In this document: positions 1 through 10,661 of the stretch, piece after piece
Layout: each line of letters begins with the position of its first letter
Position numbering within the stretch: the stretch's first letter is position 1
Made by a program: the position numbers and the translations under genes
The notes under the pieces: generated by a model
Databases searched by the model: none
Told to the model about the DNA's origin: nothing
What the model saw: the letters and a program-made list of their open reading frames with translations, nothing else
From: a bacterium UBA4637
GTDB lineage: Bacteria > Bacteroidota > Bacteroidia > Bacteroidales > Bacteroidaceae
Reading direction: 5' to 3'
NCBI GenBank assembly: GCA_002405875.1
Contig: DHMR01000057.1
Location: 1-18,142 of the forward strand
Length of the DNA stretch: 18,142 nt

Positions 1-25
1 GAATATAGGATAAATTATCCTAAAA

Positions 26-52
26 CCTCCCTCATAAAAAAAAAGAGGGGGG
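26..52. repeat. Hairpin: 8-bp stem with 11-nt A-rich loop
   Basis: CCTCCCTC (26-33) pairs with GAGGGGGG (45-52), with one G-U wobble, around an A-rich loop at 34-44. A perfect 7-bp inverted repeat, AGGATAA/TTATCCT, sits just before it at 7-21. No T-tract follows on the + strand, so this is not a standard terminator. It may be the 3' end structure of a gene outside the window or an mRNA-stability element. Confidence 0.45.
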
Positions 53-233
53 AATCCGTCTACAAAGTATAAGTTTATGTCAAAAGAATCTTCAAGAGTT
101 ATCCCACTTTTGTTTCATTCAAAAGCTCCAAGTTTCGTGCAACTTGTACAGCAAATCTTTCAAAAAAGTAAGATTTCACGATAAATAGCCTTTTTTTACC
201 GATTTGTGGACGTAAAATTCCATATACTATTCG

Positions 234-241
234 TAATTTTG
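234..241 (+). promoter_or_regulatory. Putative -7 promoter element (TAATTTTG)
   Basis: TAATTTTG followed by CA matches the Bacteroidota primary-sigma -7 consensus TAnnTTTG. The nearest TTTG upstream (203-206) is 27 bp away, longer than the usual spacing of about 19-23 bp, so the -33 box is weak. Transcription would start near 248, giving a leader of about 70 nt before the GH43 start at 316. Confidence 0.5.
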
Positions 242-315
242 CACTCGTCAACGGAAATACAGCCGAAAAAGACCAACAACTAGATTACTAACTTAATAAT
301 AAAATAGTACAACGG

Positions 316-1440
316 ATGAATAAATTACTGACATTATTGTTGATGGCCAACCTGGCATGGATGCCTTCCGCCAAAGCACAAACTCCAATGGACGGTGGCG
401 TGTGGAAGGACAACACAGGTAAGCATATCAATGCTCATGGTGGCAACATCTTCAATTACAAAGGGACATATTATTGGTATGGTGAGAGCCGTTCTGAAGA
501 TGGCAAACCTTATAGCTCGCTCGGCGTGAGTTGCTTTACCTCTAAAGATTTAAAGAACTGGACCAACCATGGACTAGTACTTTCTGTTGCCCAAGAACCG
601 GGAAGTGACATAGAAGGCGGATGCATCATCGAGCGTCCGAAGGTGCTCTTCAATGCAAAGACCAAGAAGTTCGTGATGTGGTTTCATCTCGAATTAAAAG
701 GCAAAGGCTATGCTGCCGCTCGTTATGGCATTGCAACGAGCAGTACCCCTTTCGGGCCTTTCAAGTTTGTGCGCTCAGGTAGAGTAAACCCTGGCCTCTA
801 CCCTATCGGCTTTGCCAAACCAGACACCACCGATCTCAAACATCAACTTCTCTTCCCTGAGATGAAGAAATGGTGGACACCTGAATGGCGTCAGCAGATA
901 GAACGGGGTATGTTCTGGATGCGTGACTTTAAGGGAGGTCAAATGGCACGAGATATGACTATATTCATCGATGATGATGGCAAGGCATACCACATCTATT
1001 CTTCAGAGGATAACTTAACGCTCCAAATCGCACAATTGACGGATGACTACATGGCTCACAACGGATGCTATGTGAGAGTGGCTGCCGGTGGGCAGAACGA
1101 AGCTCCAACCATCTTCAAGCAGGATGGTACCTATTGGATGATTACCAGTGGTTGCACAGGATGGGCTCCTAATGCCGCCCGAATGTTCAAGGCGAAGAAT
1201 ATCTTCGGTCCTTGGGAAGAGTTGCCTAACCCTTGCCGTGGTGAGGGGGCTAACAAGACTTTTGGCGCACAGGGCACCTATATATATAAAGTGGAGACAG
1301 CTGCACAGAAGAAGATGTTTCATGGTGCCGACTATGTGTTCATGGCTGATATGTGGAACCCAAAGCATTTGAGCGACAGTCGTCACCTTTGGGTTCCTAT
1401 CTCATGGGAAAACGGTATGCCAATACTGAAAAAACAATAA
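316..1440 (+). CDS. GH43-family glycoside hydrolase (exo-beta-1,3-galactanase-like), exported
   Basis: A 374-residue exported five-bladed beta-propeller hydrolase, probably releasing galactose or a related sugar from arabinogalactan or pectic side chains in the periplasm or at the surface. Residues 1-21 form a signal peptide with an AKA|Q cleavage site and no lipobox Cys. The mature start has INAHGGNIF (38-46) followed by YYWYGE (52-57). This is the GH43 branch in which AHGG replaces the usual blade-one catalytic Asp, as in the galactanase-type subfamilies (24/34, from memory). Likely catalytic residues are Glu106 in ERPKV and Glu262 in NEAPTIF; RDMTIFIDDDG (212-222) is a later propeller blade. 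The gene has its own promoter and leads a run of five hydrolase genes. GH43 is fairly secure, but the exact subfamily and substrate are inferred. Confidence 0.85.
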   Translation: MNKLLTLLLMANLAWMPSAKAQTPMDGGVWKDNTGKHINAHGGNIFNYKGTYYWYGESRSEDGKPYSSLGVSCFTSKDLKNWTNHGLVLSVAQEPGSDIEGGCIIERPKVLFNAKTKKFVMWFHLELKGKGYAAARYGIATSSTPFGPFKFVRSGRVNPGLYPIGFAKPDTTDLKHQLLFPEMKKWWTPEWRQQIERGMFWMRDFKGGQMARDMTIFIDDDGKAYHIYSSEDNLTLQIAQLTDDYMAHNGCYVRVAAGGQNEAPTIFKQDGTYWMITSGCTGWAPNAARMFKAKNIFGPWEELPNPCRGEGANKTFGAQGTYIYKVETAAQKKMFHGADYVFMADMWNPKHLSDSRHLWVPISWENGMPILKKQ

Positions 1441-1458
1441 AAATACCGGTCGCTCTGC

Positions 1459-1487
1459 TTGTTTCTAGCTAAAATTTCATATATTTG
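1459..1487 (+). promoter_or_regulatory. Putative promoter (-33 TTG, -7 TATATTTG)
   Basis: TTG at 1459-1461 and TATATTTG at 1480-1487, followed by CA, are 18 bp apart. This fits the Bacteroidota -33/-7 pattern and is the best two-part promoter match in the window. It lies in the 182-bp gap between the GH43 and DUF2264 genes. Transcription would start near 1494, giving a leader of roughly 130 nt before the start at 1623. Confidence 0.6.
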
Positions 1488-1622
1488 CAGTTGCACACTA
1501 CCATAAGGCCTGGAGCGATGGCATGGAATTACATAGTCATAAAGTGCTAAGACTCCTAAGTGTAATATTGCAATAAACATAACAACATCAAACAATACAA
1601 ACTTACAAATTACAACTTATCT

Positions 1623-2900
1623 ATGAATTATATATATAAGAATATCGTGATGACCATCCTCTTGACCCTCATTCCTTTCATGGGAATCAACGCAGCCAAG
1701 AAGAAAGTTCAACAGCAGAGCGACCGCGCTTATTGGTGCGCATTGGCTTACAAGATGTCTCAACCAGTGTTGGAAAATATGGCAAAGGGCGAGTTGCAGA
1801 AGAATATGCAGACGGAGTTCAGTCCTAGCTTCGACAACCGCAACAAGAAGGTGCTCTACATGGAATGCTTCGGTCGATTGATGGCAGGTATTGCTCCTTG
1901 GCTTACCCTTCCCGACGATGAGACAGCCGAGGGCAAGCAGCGCAAGCAGCTGCGTGAGTGGGCTTTGGCTTCTTACAAGAATGCCGTTGACCCACAGAAT
2001 CCTGACTACCTCTGCTGGGGTATCGGCGGACAGAACTTGGTGGATGCCGCTTACATCGCCGAGAGCTTCCTCCGTGCTTACGATACACTTTGGAAACCAC
2101 TGGATGACGTGACCAAGCAACGCTACCTGAAGGAGTTTGCCAAGCTCCGCCATATCGACCCTCCTTATACCAACTGGTTGCTTTTCTCTTCTACCATCGA
2201 GAGTTTCATGGCGAAGGCGGGTGGCGACTACGACCAGTATCGTGTCAACTCTGCTTGCCGCAAGATGGAGGAGTGGTACGTAGGGGATGGCTGGTATTCC
2301 GATGGACCGGTCTTCGCATTCGATTACTACAGCAGTTATGTGTTCCATCCGATGTACTTGGAGACTCTCCAGGCGATGATTGATGCCAAAGCCAATACTC
2401 GTCTCGACTATCAGAAGTACTATGACAGAGAGTTAAAACGTTGCCAGAAGTATAGTCTTGTCTTGGAAAGATTCATTTCTCCAGAGGGAACGTTCCCTGT
2501 TTTTGGTCGTAGCATCCCCTATCGTATGGCTACCATGCAACCTCTCGCCTTGATGGCTTGGTATCAGAAACTACCTAGCGACTTAAGTAATGGACAGGTG
2601 CGTGCTGCATTGACCAAAGTACTCCATCGTATGTTCGACAAGGAGAACAACTTCAATGAGAAAGGCTATCTCTCCATCGGTTTCTGCGGAACCAACCAGA
2701 AGAACGTTGCCGATTGGTACACCAACAATGGTTCGCTCTATATGACGACCCTCGCCTTCATGCCGCTCGGCTTGCCAGCCAACCATCCTTTCTGGACAGA
2801 CGCGCCGCAACCTTGGACTCAGGTAAAGGCTTGGAACAACCAACAGTTCCCGAAGGACCACCAGTGGAAGGATGAGATTACGACCAAGGACAAGTGGTAA
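1623..2900 (+). CDS. DUF2264 domain-containing exported protein (putative glycoside hydrolase)
   Basis: A 425-residue protein with an N-terminal hydrophobic export signal (about residues 6-24, ending GINA|AKKK). Met10 is a possible alternative start. The rest reads as one DUF2264 domain, rich in helices and aromatics. Visible blocks are LYMECFGRLMAGIAPWL (78-94), NWLLFSSTIESF (184-195), a long aromatic stretch from WYVGDGWYSDGP through FDYYSSYVFHP (218-243), GRSIPYRMA (295-303) and ADWYTNNGSLYM (363-374). The family is predicted to be an alpha/alpha toroid. From memory it is related to, or overlaps, the GH154 beta-glucuronidases of arabinogalactan loci; this was not checked. The GH43 gene before it and the GH105 gene 48 bp after it fit a uronic-acid-releasing role. 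The family assignment is good; the activity is inferred. Confidence 0.82.
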   Translation: MNYIYKNIVMTILLTLIPFMGINAAKKKVQQQSDRAYWCALAYKMSQPVLENMAKGELQKNMQTEFSPSFDNRNKKVLYMECFGRLMAGIAPWLTLPDDETAEGKQRKQLREWALASYKNAVDPQNPDYLCWGIGGQNLVDAAYIAESFLRAYDTLWKPLDDVTKQRYLKEFAKLRHIDPPYTNWLLFSSTIESFMAKAGGDYDQYRVNSACRKMEEWYVGDGWYSDGPVFAFDYYSSYVFHPMYLETLQAMIDAKANTRLDYQKYYDRELKRCQKYSLVLERFISPEGTFPVFGRSIPYRMATMQPLALMAWYQKLPSDLSNGQVRAALTKVLHRMFDKENNFNEKGYLSIGFCGTNQKNVADWYTNNGSLYMTTLAFMPLGLPANHPFWTDAPQPWTQVKAWNNQQFPKDHQWKDEITTKDKW

Positions 2901-2907
2901 AAGGCAA

Positions 2908-2942
2908 TGTTAAGTGTTGAATGTTAAATGTTAAATGTTGAA
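2908..2942. repeat. Five tandem 7-bp repeats (TGTTRAR type)
   Basis: Five consecutive heptamers read TGTTAAG, TGTTGAA, TGTTAAA, TGTTAAA and TGTTGAA, ending 6 bp before the likely GH105 start at 2949. They differ only at positions 5 and 7. The unit is not a multiple of three, so copy-number change would alter leader length and spacing but would not touch the protein if the start is 2949. Confidence 0.85.
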
Positions 2943-2948
2943 TTATAC

Positions 2949-4154
2949 ATGAAAAAGATATTTTTACTGATAGCAGCTACAGTTATGGCTTTGCCCATGA
3001 TGGCTGCGCAGCCTAACCAGAAAGCCGCTAAGAAAAAGGTGGCTAAGAAGGAAGTGAAGGCTTCCAAGAAGTGGAACCACGAGCAAGTGGTGGAGTTGAT
3101 AACCAAGGTGAACAACTATTGGCAAGCTAACAACAAGCCTGAGGTTCGTGCTTTTTGGGATAATGCCGCCTACCATACAGGCAACATGGAGGTGTACAAG
3201 ATGCTCAAAGACCCCAAGATGCTCGACTATACGATTCGTTGGGCAGAGCATAACGATTGGACAGGTGCCACGGAGGCTAACCCTGCCAAATGGAAGTACA
3301 AGCCATACGGCGAGGGCAAGGATCATGTACTCTTCGGCGACTGGCAGATTTGTTTCCAAACTTACATCGACCTCTATAATATAGAAAAGGAGAAAGGCAA
3401 TGCCGAGGCTTCAGAATATATGGTAAAACGTGCCAAGGAAGTCATGCATTACGAGGCTTACTCCGAGCCTACGGACTACTGGTGGTGGAGCGACGCACTC
3501 TATATGGTGATGCCTGTGATGACCAAGATGTATAAGCTCACGGGAGACGTGAAATATCTCGACAAACTTTATGCCAATCTTCTCACAACCGATGAGATTA
3601 TGCTAGACAAGGAGACCAATCTCTATTTCCGTGATGGCAAGTATGTCTATCCTAAGCACAAGAGTGCCAACGGCAAGAAGGACTTCTGGGCTCGTGGCGA
3701 TGGATGGGTTCTTGCAGGTTTGGCAAAGGTACTCCAGGATATGCCAAAGGATTATGCCCACTATCAGTTCTTCGTGGATAAGTTTCAAAAGTTGGCGAAG
3801 GCAGTTGCTGACATCCAACAGCCTGAAGGTTACTGGACTCGTTCGATGATGGACCCAGACCATGCGCCAGGACCAGAGACCAGTGGTACCGCTTTCTTCA
3901 CATACGGTATGCTTTGGGGTGTGAACAATGGTTATCTCAACAAAAAGGACTATAAGAAGACCATCGACCGTGCTTGGACCTACCTCACAGAAACTGCCGT
4001 TCAGCAAGATGGTAAGGTGGGGTACGTACAACCTATCGGCGAGCGTGCTATTCCTGGTCAGACGGTAGATGCCAACTCCCAGGCAAATTTTGGAGTAGGT
4101 GCCGTTCTTCTAGCAGCTTGCGAATACGATAAGTATATAGCGGGAAGCAAATAA
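2949..4154 (+). CDS. GH105/GH88-family unsaturated glycuronyl/rhamnogalacturonyl hydrolase, exported
   Basis: A 401-residue alpha/alpha-barrel enzyme of the YteR type. This family removes the 4,5-unsaturated uronic acid left at the non-reducing end of oligosaccharides by polysaccharide lyases, by hydrating the double bond. Start 2949 was chosen because MKKIFLLIAATVMALPMMA|AQ is a clean signal peptide; the seven in-frame codons from an ATG at 2928 come from the heptamer repeats. A Lys/Ala-rich linker covers 24-41. Family marks are GDWQICFQTYIDLY (130-143), WWWSDALYMVMPVM (178-191, Asp182 likely matching the YteR catalytic Asp), FWARGDGWVLAGLAKVLQ (246-263) and GPETSGTAFFTYGML (308-322). It lies 55 bp upstream of the GH2 gene. 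Its substrate implies a lyase product, yet no lyase is in the window. Pectin (RG-I) and arabinogalactan glucuronate are both possible. Confidence 0.9.
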   Translation: MKKIFLLIAATVMALPMMAAQPNQKAAKKKVAKKEVKASKKWNHEQVVELITKVNNYWQANNKPEVRAFWDNAAYHTGNMEVYKMLKDPKMLDYTIRWAEHNDWTGATEANPAKWKYKPYGEGKDHVLFGDWQICFQTYIDLYNIEKEKGNAEASEYMVKRAKEVMHYEAYSEPTDYWWWSDALYMVMPVMTKMYKLTGDVKYLDKLYANLLTTDEIMLDKETNLYFRDGKYVYPKHKSANGKKDFWARGDGWVLAGLAKVLQDMPKDYAHYQFFVDKFQKLAKAVADIQQPEGYWTRSMMDPDHAPGPETSGTAFFTYGMLWGVNNGYLNKKDYKKTIDRAWTYLTETAVQQDGKVGYVQPIGERAIPGQTVDANSQANFGVGAVLLAACEYDKYIAGSK

Positions 4155-4164
4155 TGCCTTCTCG

Positions 4165-7485
<3,321 letters not shown>

Positions 7486-7549
7486 GTCTAGGATAGATTG
7501 CAAAGATTTTAGGTTAGATTGTCAATTCCACTATAGCGAAAAAGATGAG

Positions 7550-7596
7550 AAACGTTGGATTATAGATGTAATTCAACGTTTGGGATAATAATCCAA
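7550..7596 (+). promoter_or_regulatory. Alternative RNA stems in the 3' region of GH2 (possible attenuator or 3'-UTR structure)
   Basis: Two mutually exclusive pairings are visible. Stem A pairs 7550-7560 with 7571-7581 (11 bp, one G-U, 10-nt loop). Stem B pairs TTGGATTAT (7555-7563) with ATAATCCAA (7588-7596), nine perfect pairs. Both use 7555-7560, so only one can form. A terminator hairpin follows 11 nt later. No function is known; a switch is only a hypothesis. Confidence 0.4.
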
Positions 7597-7607
7597 TATA
7601 TTTGAAC

Positions 7608-7639
7608 AAAAAATCCACCTTTTTATAGGTGGATTTTTT
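7608..7639 (+). terminator. Rho-independent terminator after GH2
   Basis: AAAAAATCCACCT (7608-7620) and AGGTGGATTTTTT (7627-7639) form a perfect stem around a 6-nt loop, with a T-run on the 3' side and an A-run on the 5' side. The A-run would let it work on both strands. It separates the GH2 transcript from the GH51 promoter, which begins two bases later. Confidence 0.88.
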
Positions 7640-7640
7640 G

Positions 7641-7648
7641 TATCTTTG
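7641..7648 (+). promoter_or_regulatory. Putative -7 promoter element for GH51 (TATCTTTG)
   Basis: TATCTTTG followed by CA fits TAnnTTTG. It starts two bases after the terminator T-run, so the -33 region overlaps the terminator stem and loop. No good TTG -33 box is present there, only a T-rich stretch. The leader to the start at 7759 would be about 105 nt. Confidence 0.6.
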
Positions 7649-7758
7649 CACCAGTCTTAACAGACATAACAGAAATCAAGACTGCTATATCGTCATTAGG
7701 ACGTATAATCGTCATAAAATCAGATTCATAAACAAACCTAAAAATAAAGAACGTAAAC

Positions 7759-9702
7759 ATGAGAAAAACAAACATCTTTGCTGCCCTTCTGCTGGCAGCT
7801 ACGACTTCGCTCAGTGCTTCAGCACAGCATCAGTTTGCAGTACAGGCGAACAAACCAGGTGTAGAAATCCAACCTACCATGTATGGCATTTTTTTCGAGG
7901 ATATTAACTTTGGTGCCGACGGTGGTCTCTATGCCGAGATGGTAGAAAACCGTTCTTTCGAGTTTCCACAACGACTGATGGGATGGAATACTTTTGGCAA
8001 TGTTACAGTAAGTGACATTAAGCCAGCCTTCGACCGCAATCCTCATTATGTTACATTGGAATCTGCTGGTGCCAAAGAAAAGCAAACAGGTTTGGAGAAC
8101 CGTGGCTTCTTCGGCATGGGATTAAAGAAGGACATGAAATACGATTTCACCGTATATGCTCGTCTCCATCTCGTGGATGGTAAGCAAACCAAGATTCGTG
8201 TGGAGCTTGTCAATTCCAACAACAATGTCATCGCCAAGCAAAGCATCAACATCACCAACAATAAGTGGCAGAAATATACAACTACGTTAACTTCTCCACA
8301 GACCGATGCCAAGGGTTTGATGAGAATATACTTAGAGAAAGGCGCAGAGAGTGTTGATCTTGATCACATTTCTCTTTTTCCCGAGGATAACTGGAATGGA
8401 CTTCGTGCCGACTTGGTACAAGACCTAGCCGACTTGCACCCTGGTGTATTCCGCTTCCCTGGCGGCTGCATCGTAGAAGGTACCGACCTCGCCACACGTT
8501 ATGAATGGAAGAATACCGTAGGTGCACCAGAGAATCGTCCTTTGAACGAGAATCGTTGGAACTATACTTTCCCTCATCGTCTCTATCCTAATTATTATCA
8601 GACATATGGTTTGGGCTTCTATGAGTACTTTCTCCTTTCAGAGAAGATTGGAGCTGACCCACTTCCTATCCTTTCCGTAGGATTGGCTTGCCAGTACCAA
8701 AATGATGACAAAGACAAAAATGCTCATGTGGCTGTAGACAACTTGCAGAGCTACATCGACGATGCCCTCGACTTGATAGAGTTTGCCAATGGTCCCGTCA
8801 CCTCCAAATGGGGTAAAGTACGTGCTGACATGGGACACCCTGCACCTTTCAATCTCAAGCAGATTGGTATTGGCAACGAACAGTGGGGACCTCTCTACCC
8901 TGAGCGTCTTCAGAAGTTTATCGAACAAATTCGTGCCAAGTATCCAAAGATTAAGATTTGTGGCTCATCCGGTCCATCCGCCGATGGCAAGGACTTTGAC
9001 TACGGCTGGCAAGAAATGCGCAAGTTGAAAGTGGATTTGGTGGATGAGCATTACTACAAGAGCCCGGAATGGTTCCGCAACAACGCCAACCGCTATGACA
9101 ATTACGACCGCAAAGGTCCTAAGGTCTTTGCGGGTGAATATGCCGCTCATGCCAAGCATGACCCTAATTCCTGGGAGGCTGCACTTTCCGAAGCTGCCTT
9201 CATGACAGGCTTGGAGCGCAACGCCGATGTGGTTTACCAAGCAACCTATGCCCCACTCTTCGCTCATGTCGAAGGTTGGCAATGGCGTCCTGACCTCATT
9301 TGGTTTGACAACTTGACCTCTGTTCGTTCAGCCAACTACTATGTACAGCAGCTCTATGGTTTGAACAAGGGTACCAATGTGCTTTCGCTCACAGAAGACG
9401 GCAAGGCTGTAGAAGGCAAAGACGGATTGTATGCCACAGCTTGCTACGACAAGAACACCAAAAGTTACATTGTCAAGATTGCCAACACCTCCAACGAGGA
9501 GAAGGACATTCAAGTTACCTTCATTGGACTGAAGAAGTTGAAAGCAGGCAAGGTGACCGTCCTCCATACAGACGACCTCCAAGCAGAGAACAAGATTGGC
9601 AACAAAAACGTCATCGTGCCAGTAACAACCGATACGCAAGTTAACGGTAATATATTGAAAGTAAAGATGAAGGCAAACAGTTTTGCTGTTTACCGTTTCT
9701 AA
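7759..9702 (+). CDS. GH51-family alpha-L-arabinofuranosidase, exported
   Basis: A 647-residue retaining arabinofuranosidase that removes terminal alpha-L-arabinofuranose from arabinan, arabinogalactan or arabinoxylan. Residues 1-22 form a signal peptide (ASA|Q), indicating periplasmic or surface action. MYGIFFEDINFGADGGLYAEMVENRSFE (41-68) is the family's opening motif. A carbohydrate-binding-like beta-sandwich covers about 75-205. The catalytic barrel begins near 215 with FRFPGGCIVEG (231-241). The acid/base is Glu374 in IGIGNEQWGP and the nucleophile Glu460 in VFAGEYAAHA. The C-terminal 100 residues look like the usual beta-sandwich. It has its own promoter-like element and a downstream terminator, so it can be expressed separately from the upstream hydrolases, although it fits them functionally. 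Confidence 0.95.
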   Translation: MRKTNIFAALLLAATTSLSASAQHQFAVQANKPGVEIQPTMYGIFFEDINFGADGGLYAEMVENRSFEFPQRLMGWNTFGNVTVSDIKPAFDRNPHYVTLESAGAKEKQTGLENRGFFGMGLKKDMKYDFTVYARLHLVDGKQTKIRVELVNSNNNVIAKQSINITNNKWQKYTTTLTSPQTDAKGLMRIYLEKGAESVDLDHISLFPEDNWNGLRADLVQDLADLHPGVFRFPGGCIVEGTDLATRYEWKNTVGAPENRPLNENRWNYTFPHRLYPNYYQTYGLGFYEYFLLSEKIGADPLPILSVGLACQYQNDDKDKNAHVAVDNLQSYIDDALDLIEFANGPVTSKWGKVRADMGHPAPFNLKQIGIGNEQWGPLYPERLQKFIEQIRAKYPKIKICGSSGPSADGKDFDYGWQEMRKLKVDLVDEHYYKSPEWFRNNANRYDNYDRKGPKVFAGEYAAHAKHDPNSWEAALSEAAFMTGLERNADVVYQATYAPLFAHVEGWQWRPDLIWFDNLTSVRSANYYVQQLYGLNKGTNVLSLTEDGKAVEGKDGLYATACYDKNTKSYIVKIANTSNEEKDIQVTFIGLKKLKAGKVTVLHTDDLQAENKIGNKNVIVPVTTDTQVNGNILKVKMKANSFAVYRF

Positions 9703-9740
9703 ATCTACAATAAGTTTCCACTTAAGGTATAAAAATGCTG

Positions 9741-9775
9741 AAGCCCTGACAGCCGAGAAACTGTCAGGGCTTTTT
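9741..9775 (+). terminator. Rho-independent terminator after GH51
   Basis: AAGCCCTGACAG (9741-9752) pairs perfectly with CTGTCAGGGCTT (9761-9772) around an 8-nt loop, followed by more T residues. It marks the end of the carbohydrate block and the boundary with the lipid-biosynthesis operon. Confidence 0.92.
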
Positions 9776-9841
9776 CTTACCTTTTTGTCTAACAAATGTT
9801 ACTTTTTCCAATAAAAATACCGCTTTTTCTTTTTTTTATCG

Positions 9842-9849
9842 TATTTTTG
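9842..9849 (+). promoter_or_regulatory. Putative -7 promoter element of the polyene-type operon (TATTTTTG)
   Basis: TATTTTTG followed by CA matches TAnnTTTG. The expected -33 region is a T-rich run rather than a clear TTG. Transcription would start near 9856, 15 nt before the ATG at 9871. This supports the 9871 start, since an in-frame ATG at 9796 would lie upstream of the promoter. It is the only strong promoter-like element seen before the nine-gene operon. Confidence 0.6.
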
Positions 9850-9870
9850 CAAAAAAGAAATAAGTTGTAC

Positions 9871-10602
9871 ATGAAATATGCATTAATTACAGGTGCTTCT
9901 CGAGGTATCGGAAAAGCCATCGCCTTAAGATTGGCAAGCAAGGGGTATAGTATCCTTATCAATTATCTGAGCAACCAAGCATGTGCTCAAGCGGTCTTGG
10001 ATGAAATCGCAAAGGACGGCGGCCATGCCGAACTTTTGCCTTTTGATGCTTCCGACCCCAAACAGATAGAACAAGCCATCGATCAGTGGGAGGAGAAACA
10101 TCCAGAGGAATGGATTTCCGTATTGGTCAACAATGCGGGCATTCGCCGAGACAACATGATGTTCATGATGTCCGACGATGACTGGCACAGTGTGTTAGAC
10201 ACCAACCTCAATGGTTTCTTCTATATCACTCGCCGTCTTCTCAAGCACATGATGCCTAGGAAACGAGGTGGGCGTATCATTAACATGGCCTCCCTTTCAG
10301 GGCTCAAGGGTATGCCAGGACAAGTGAACTATAGTGCGGCAAAGGCAGCCCTCATCGGTGCGACTAAAGCACTTGCCCAGGAAGTAGCTCCTCGCAAGAT
10401 TACCGTCAATGCGGTAGCCCCGGGATTTATCGAAACCGACATGACCAAGGACCTTCCTCAGGATGAACTGAAGAAAATGGTGCCAGTAGGTCGATTCGGC
10501 AAACCAGAGGAGGTGGCAGCCTTAGTTGACTTCTTGGTCTCCGACGAAGCAAGTTATATCACTGGCGAAGTGATTAATGTGAATGGAGGACTCTACACAT
10601 AA
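9871..10602 (+). CDS. fabG: 3-oxoacyl-ACP reductase, FabG-type SDR
   Basis: A 243-residue classical short-chain dehydrogenase that would reduce 3-ketoacyl-ACP to 3-hydroxyacyl-ACP with NADPH in the cytoplasm. The length is typical of FabG. Visible are the Rossmann motif TGASRGIG (7-14), NNAG (87-90), catalytic Ser141, Tyr154 and Lys158 (YSAAK), and the family ending SYITGEVINVNGGLYT. Start 9871 is preferred over 9796 because the extra 25 residues are hydrophobic, lie upstream of the promoter and precede a textbook SDR N-terminus. Sitting first in an operon with two ketosynthases, an ACP and a dehydratase, it is probably a pathway-specific paralogue for polyene chain extension rather than the housekeeping FabG. 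Confidence 0.92.
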   Translation: MKYALITGASRGIGKAIALRLASKGYSILINYLSNQACAQAVLDEIAKDGGHAELLPFDASDPKQIEQAIDQWEEKHPEEWISVLVNNAGIRRDNMMFMMSDDDWHSVLDTNLNGFFYITRRLLKHMMPRKRGGRIINMASLSGLKGMPGQVNYSAAKAALIGATKALAQEVAPRKITVNAVAPGFIETDMTKDLPQDELKKMVPVGRFGKPEEVAALVDFLVSDEASYITGEVINVNGGLYT

Positions 10603-10612
10603 GTCTTCCTTA

Positions 10613-10626
10613 TATTATATATAATA
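10613..10626. repeat. 14-bp perfect AT palindrome between fabG and the KS gene
   Basis: TATTATATATAATA is an exact palindrome in the 59-bp gap. It could be a regulator site or a weak hairpin. It consists only of A and T, so chance is plausible. Confidence 0.5.
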
Positions 10627-10661
10627 GGTGTAAAAACCATTGCAATATATTTTGATATAAA

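Larger units (their letters stand above)
1..315. other. 5' non-coding region upstream of the GH43 gene
   Basis: No convincing coding region is visible on either strand here. The stretch is AT-rich. It holds a 7-bp inverted repeat with a one-base centre (7-21), a G/C-rich stem with an A-rich loop (26-52), and a Bacteroidota-type -7 element at 234-241 that probably drives the GH43 gene. Nothing recognisable as a riboswitch or small RNA was seen between 60 and 230. Confidence 0.6.

Noticed and set aside
26..52. Hairpin considered as a terminator
   Set aside because: No T-run follows the stem on the + strand, and the A-rich segment is in the loop.
1617..2348. 243-codon open frame on the - strand
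   Set aside because: It lies wholly antisense to the DUF2264 gene, has no recognisable domain, and reflects codon bias of the + strand gene.
7629..7907. 92-codon + strand open frame overlapping the GH51 start
   Set aside because: It is a different reading frame through the GH51 signal peptide region, and no domain is visible.
9796..9870. 25-codon N-terminal extension of the FabG reductase with a hydrophobic stretch
   Set aside because: It lies upstream of the -7 element at 9842-9849, and a textbook SDR start follows at 9871.
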